Below, piece by piece: positions 31,542 through 35,351 of a stretch of DNA of 35,351 bases (the stretch's first letter is position 1; each line of letters begins with the position of its first letter). The stretch comes from Planctomycetaceae bacterium (lineage in GTDB: Bacteria > Planctomycetota > Planctomycetia > Pirellulales > UBA1268), in assembly GCA_947449135.1 (NCBI GenBank), contig CANFQO010000029.1:1-35351 (forward strand), read 5' to 3'. The translations under genes were made by a program, and so were the position numbers. The notes beneath the pieces are model-generated. The model was not told where the DNA came from and searched no databases. It was given only the letters and a program-made list of their open reading frames with translations.

Positions 31542-33797
31542 ATGCCATCCCCTTTCGGGCAGACCATAGCCCAGGTCTCATGCAGCACTGGCGTTCGACC
31601 CCGACGCGACCGCAGGAGACTGACTGGTAAGCCGCTCCGACTTCCTGCTGCCTTCCGCCTGGAGCAACTCGAGCCACGGCTCGCGCTCTCAGCATCGAGC
31701 GGGATTCACCCCGCTGCCAGCCAGGCGTCCGTCGCCCACCAATTGGCCGCCATCACGAAGCTGGCCAAGGATGCCTATGTCTGGGGTCTCTGCCCGGAGT
31801 CGGTCTACCGCTTCGGCAAATACAACGAACTCATTTCGGACCCGGTGAACCAACTCGCGCATGTGACGACCCCGGCGGCATGGAACAACGCCTCGACGAA
31901 CGCCGGTGACTCGTCGGTGCTCTACATCAATGCGGGACTGGACCTCACGACAACCGACCTCGTCTACACCATCCCGCCCACGAATGCGCAGTTCCAGGTC
32001 AGCCAGATCATCGATGCCTTTACGAATACCGTCGCCGATCCTGGCACCCGCACGACGCCGTCGGACACAGCGGCATCATTCCTGCTCGTAGGCCCCAACT
32101 CCCGCTATTCGCACCAGACGAGCGCCGTGATCAACGGGTTCAACTTCAAGGTGATCACGATCGACACGAACCGCGGCGAACTGCTCGTGCGACTGCGGGC
32201 CAACAGTCTCGCCGACGCGGCGAGCCCGCAGGCGGCCCAGAATGTCTATGACCAAGTGGATACGAAATTCTACCTAAACACGCTTCAGGAGTTTGTGGCA
32301 AATGGCAACAAGCCTGTCGCCCCTGCGCAGCTGACGTGGACCCCCACCGAAGCGCAGCTGCACGAGGCCCAAAAGTGGCAGAACAAGCCGAGTGACGCCG
32401 TCGCCTTCTTCAAGCAGGTCGGAGAGGCGTTGAAGCTCAATCCGCTGCCGACCAGACAGACCGGTATCGCCGGAACGCCGCTGCGGCAGGTGCCTGCCTA
32501 CGTGATACCGCAGCCACGCGCGAACCAGTCCGACAACCCGAAGGGCGTGTATTTCGCACCGTCTTCCGGTCAGCAGGCCGCGCTCGCCGCCCTCAAGCCG
32601 CTCGGTCTCACGCAAAACGGATTTACGATTCCCAAGGGCTGGGGGTCTGCCCAGATCGACGCCCTTCAGAAGGGCTACGAGTTGGGGCAGCACTACATCG
32701 ATTTGGAACTGCAGAAGCAGATCGGCAGCGCCGCGTCGACGAACTACTGGGTGTCCAACAACACCACCTTCGGCGTGTTTCCCAGCACGCCCGAGGGCTA
32801 CAAAAACCGCAGCATAAGTACGACGGCAGGCGGATTCACAGAAATGCCGGAGGACGGCTTCTACGCGGCTGCTTTTACCAATAACGCGAGCGGCACCACT
32901 CTCACCGGCGACAGCACCTACTCAATCACGTTCACGCAACCCCAGAGTAGTTACACGTATAGCCAACTACCCGCCAGCGGCATCATTCCGCCGATGGTAA
33001 AGAATCCCGATGGGTCGGTGGCCGGGTTCTGGTCGGTCACCGTCTACCAGCCGGACAACGCTGAATCGGCGGCGCCCTTCCTCTCGCAGGCGGCGGTTTT
33101 GAACACCGCCTATTCGAAGGCCGTGGCGCCTGTGATTTCCATCGATCCGACTGCCGACACGATCACCGTGCCCAAGTCTGCTGTCGGTCCGCTGAAGGCG
33201 AACACGCCGATCATGTTCGGAAGCAATGCGGACACGTACGGTCTCGTCGCCAACACCGCCTACTACATCGCGACGCCGCCGGCGCAGAGCGGCGACACCT
33301 ACACGTTCCAGATTTCAACGCAGTGGAAGCAGACGCTCACGAGCAGCGGGGTGCCGATCCAGTTTTCAGGCAGCGCCGGGACATCCGTGGATTTCACCAC
33401 GGCGCTCGTCGGTGGCTCACCGCTGACATACGGCGTCGTGCAGCAGGTGTCGCAGCTCGGCTCGATGCAGGTGGCGGACGGCTCGCTGAAGCAGAACGAC
33501 GGCACTAACCCGGCGTTCCCCAAGGGTTCCTACACGATCTGGCTGTCGCCGACGCTGCCGGCAGGCGTGCCGGCCACGAACTGGATCCCGACACCATCGA
33601 CGGCCTATCTGCAGTCGATCTACGGCTCAACCACGACGGTCAACACAACGATCGAGCCGATCCTGCGGATGTACTACCCGCAGCCGGGCAACCTTCCGCC
33701 CTCGGCACTGCCTCTGCCCCGTGGTTATGGCAGCCCGAAGAATCCGAAACTGCCCTCCACCTATGTCATCCCGCCGATCGTGACCCAGGCCGGTTGA
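31542..33797 (+). CDS. DUF1254/DUF1214 protein with LEPR-type N-terminal motif and inserted beta-rich module
   Basis: A 751-residue protein. The N-terminus is Arg-rich without a classical signal peptide and contains LEQLEPRLALSAS (40-52), the LEPR-type motif of planctomycete extracellular proteins. DUF1254 covers about 65-215 (AKDAYVWGLCPESVYRFGKY, INAGLDLTTTDLVYTIPPTN). DUF1214 covers about 455-715 (GFWSVTVYQPDN, YTIWLSPTLPAG, TNWIPTPSTAYLQ, EPILRMYYPQPG). Between its two halves, about 526-632, is an insertion: IDPTADTITV, GLVANTAYYIATPP, YTFQIST, SSGVPIQFSGSAGTSVDF, resembling a module found in large adhesins (GLxxGxxYYV...). AGGA lies 5 bases before ATG 31542. DUF1254/1214 function is not established. 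Confidence 0.85.
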   Translation: MPSPFGQTIAQVSCSTGVRPRRDRRRLTGKPLRLPAAFRLEQLEPRLALSASSGIHPAASQASVAHQLAAITKLAKDAYVWGLCPESVYRFGKYNELISDPVNQLAHVTTPAAWNNASTNAGDSSVLYINAGLDLTTTDLVYTIPPTNAQFQVSQIIDAFTNTVADPGTRTTPSDTAASFLLVGPNSRYSHQTSAVINGFNFKVITIDTNRGELLVRLRANSLADAASPQAAQNVYDQVDTKFYLNTLQEFVANGNKPVAPAQLTWTPTEAQLHEAQKWQNKPSDAVAFFKQVGEALKLNPLPTRQTGIAGTPLRQVPAYVIPQPRANQSDNPKGVYFAPSSGQQAALAALKPLGLTQNGFTIPKGWGSAQIDALQKGYELGQHYIDLELQKQIGSAASTNYWVSNNTTFGVFPSTPEGYKNRSISTTAGGFTEMPEDGFYAAAFTNNASGTTLTGDSTYSITFTQPQSSYTYSQLPASGIIPPMVKNPDGSVAGFWSVTVYQPDNAESAAPFLSQAAVLNTAYSKAVAPVISIDPTADTITVPKSAVGPLKANTPIMFGSNADTYGLVANTAYYIATPPAQSGDTYTFQISTQWKQTLTSSGVPIQFSGSAGTSVDFTTALVGGSPLTYGVVQQVSQLGSMQVADGSLKQNDGTNPAFPKGSYTIWLSPTLPAGVPATNWIPTPSTAYLQSIYGSTTTVNTTIEPILRMYYPQPGNLPPSALPLPRGYGSPKNPKLPSTYVIPPIVTQAG

Positions 33798-33867
33798 TCA
33801 CGTCTTCACCCTGCGACTCATCCCAACTCTTTTCGGCCCTTCCACGAAGCACGCACTAGGATCATCA

Positions 33868-35351
33868 ATGTCGCCTTTCATTCGCCCCCGACCCACGTCG
33901 CTTCGCACGGCTCACCCCAACCGACGCCGTTCCCGTCATGACGGTCGCGGCCGAGGTCCTAGCGCCGGCAGCCGCTCTGCCCGTGGTCCGTTGACGCTTG
34001 AACAGCTCGAGGGCCGGCAGGTGCTGGCGGCATTCGTCGCCTCGGAGACCTACGTGGTCAACACGCTCGCCGACTCGGGGCCCGGCTCGCTCCGTGAGGC
34101 AATCATAGCTGCCAACAAGCACAAGGGCGTTGATGCGATCGACTTCAGTGTCGCGGGCACGATCTCGCTAAAGTCGGCGCTGCCTGCCGTCACGGACTCG
34201 CTCGAGCTTGATGGCTCGTCCGCCCCGGGGTACGCCGGCAAGCCGATCGTGACGCTTGATTTCCAGAACAATGCCGGCCTCGTCGTCTCCGTGGGTGCCG
34301 ACGGCTCGGTGATCCAGTCGCTCTCGCTGGTCGATTCGAGCGGCGCGGGAATCAGCCTCTCCGCGTCTGCAGTGACCGTGGCGGGCAACTACATCGGCCT
34401 GCGGGCGGATGGCTCGACGATCGAGAGCAACCGCGGCGATGGCGTGGCGATCCTGGACGGCTCGCACGACAACCTGATCGGCAACGACGACAGCACGTCC
34501 GCGTTCGCGCTTTCCAACGTGATCTCAGGCAATCGCGGCAACGGCGTGAGCATCACGGGCGTCGGTGCGACGAAGAATATCGTCTCCATGAACTATATCG
34601 GCACCGATATCAGCGGCACTCGGAACCGTGGCAATGGTGGCAACGGCGTGGTGATCACGGCCAACGCCACCGGCAATCTCATCGGCGGCGAGGCGACCGG
34701 TGGCAACGACCCGACGAAGGGCGTGTTCGTCCGGCCGCCGCAGGGCAACCTGATCTCGGGCAACTACGCCAACGGCGTGCTGATCAGCGAGGGGGCGGAG
34801 TCCAACCAACTGAGCGGCAACTATGTCGGGACGACTGCCTCGGGCCTCGCCCCGCTCGGCAACGCCCTCGATGGCGTGGCGATCGTGGGAGCCGACAACA
34901 ACAGCCTCCTCGGCACCACGCTGAACCAGAATCCGTTCGTCTTCTACAACGTGCTTTCGGGCAACGGCGGCAACGGCCTGCGGATCACCGACTCGGACAA
35001 CACCACGGTCTACGCCAACTTCATGGGCCTTGGTCGCAACAACAAGACGCCCGTGCCCAACGGCGGCAATGGCCTGCTCGTGTCGGGTGACTCGCAGGGC
35101 GTCACGCTCGGCGGAGTGATCCCGCTGGGCAACGTGATCTCGGGTAACAAGGGCAATGGCATCGAGATTCGCGACACCGCCAGCGGCGTGAATTCGTGGA
35201 ACAGCTTCGTGGGCATGGTGGCATTCGGCGGAGCGGTCGCGAACGGCAAGAACGGCATCCTGATCACGTCCAGCAATCCCGCCTTTGATCTGAATCATCA
35301 GCAAACCTGGAACATCATCCGCACGTCGCTGATCGGCGGCAATGTCGGCAA
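33868..35351 (+). CDS. giant parallel beta-helix surface protein, N-terminal part (partial)
   Basis: Starts at ATG 33868 (AGGA 6 bases upstream) and stays open for 494 codons to the window edge, so it is truncated on the right. The first 40 residues are Arg/Ser-rich, followed by LEQLEGRQVLAA (44-55), a variant of the LEPR-type motif. VNTLADSGPGSLREAIIAAN (64-83) is the typical opening of planctomycete and related autotransporter-like beta-helix proteins. The rest is right-handed beta-helix repeats with N-x-IGTD/N-x-ISGN turns (for example NLISGNYANGVLISEGAESN and NYIGTDISGT). It probably forms an extracellular adhesin or surface fibre. It is 70 bases after the DUF1254/1214 gene, which carries the same motif. 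Confidence 0.85.
   Translation, partial: MSPFIRPRPTSLRTAHPNRRRSRHDGRGRGPSAGSRSARGPLTLEQLEGRQVLAAFVASETYVVNTLADSGPGSLREAIIAANKHKGVDAIDFSVAGTISLKSALPAVTDSLELDGSSAPGYAGKPIVTLDFQNNAGLVVSVGADGSVIQSLSLVDSSGAGISLSASAVTVAGNYIGLRADGSTIESNRGDGVAILDGSHDNLIGNDDSTSAFALSNVISGNRGNGVSITGVGATKNIVSMNYIGTDISGTRNRGNGGNGVVITANATGNLIGGEATGGNDPTKGVFVRPPQGNLISGNYANGVLISEGAESNQLSGNYVGTTASGLAPLGNALDGVAIVGADNNSLLGTTLNQNPFVFYNVLSGNGGNGLRITDSDNTTVYANFMGLGRNNKTPVPNGGNGLLVSGDSQGVTLGGVIPLGNVISGNKGNGIEIRDTASGVNSWNSFVGMVAFGGAVANGKNGILITSSNPAFDLNHQQTWNIIRTSLIGGNVG
34516..35170 (+). repeat. degenerate coding repeats in the beta-helix gene
   Basis: At least four copies of a roughly 40-base unit, AACSTGATCTCGGGCAAC followed by GGCAACGGC, start at about 34516, 34747, 34948 and 35131. 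Each encodes N-V/L-I/L-SGN-x(2-3)-NG, one turn pair of the beta-helix. The irregular spacing (231, 201 and 183 bases) shows longer repeat blocks of different length around a conserved core. Confidence 0.6.

Noticed and set aside
34516-35170. Regularly recurring units that might suggest a CRISPR array
   Set aside because: They are in-frame coding repeats of a beta-helix protein, with diverged copies and no constant spacers.

Overview
The window looks like a chromosomal segment of a high-GC planctomycete. This rests on family content, not on a marker gene. The strongest signs are a PVC-type secreted dehydrogenase with HEAT repeats and a C-terminal CxxCH cytochrome c, a secreted DUF1080 protein, a FabZ-like dehydratase of the planctomycete style, and two large extracellular proteins that carry the LEPR-type N-terminal motif (LEQLE-P/G-R). 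Pirellulales is a reasonable guess for the order, but only a guess. No rRNA, tRNA, CRISPR array or intact insertion sequence was seen.

Layout. 1-752: tail of a WYL-domain regulator, then a FabZ-like gene. 751-837: a perfect 27-bp inverted repeat between convergent genes; it overlaps both stop codons. 817-4259 (minus): glgE and maltokinase, overlapping by 4 nt (alpha-glucan synthesis from maltose-1-phosphate). 4349-6159 (plus): an LpqC/PHB-depolymerase-type esterase and a fumarylacetoacetate-hydrolase-family enzyme. 6185-7900 (minus): an MscS channel. 7974-19470 is one long minus-strand run: a methyltransferase/FAD-oxidoreductase pair, a small lipoprotein, a FIST-domain sensor, the methionine salvage genes mtnB-mtnD-mtnC, cardiolipin synthase, two unknown envelope proteins and a TMTC-like membrane TPR protein. 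19737-25735: secreted MBL hydrolase, fasciclin protein, DUF1080 protein and the 1012-residue dehydrogenase.

25736-31541 is an accessory and decaying stretch. It holds an MNT antitoxin whose HEPN partner has collapsed, a LytS/LytTR-type two-component pair, pgl and rpiA in divergent orientation, and four gene remnants: a Cof-type HAD phosphatase, a DUF488 protein, the C-terminus of a type II NADH dehydrogenase, and the N-terminus of a ROK/polyphosphate-glucokinase-like protein. 31542 to the end holds a DUF1254/DUF1214 protein with an inserted beta-rich module, and the start of a giant parallel beta-helix protein that runs off the window.

Working together: glgE-mak make glycogen-like glucan; mtnBDC recycle methylthioadenosine carbon; pgl and rpiA belong to the pentose phosphate pathway, and the nearby HAD and glucokinase relics suggest this was once a larger sugar-phosphate cluster. 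Repeated 4-nt ATGA/GTGA overlaps mark the coupled pairs (glgE-mak, methyltransferase-oxidoreductase, mtnD-mtnC, MNT-HEPN, HAD relic-rpiA). I did not find a clearly new multi-gene defence or biosynthetic system. The most unusual content is the cluster of deletion-derived gene relics, the stop-codon-donating palindrome and the modified DUF1254/1214 surface protein.
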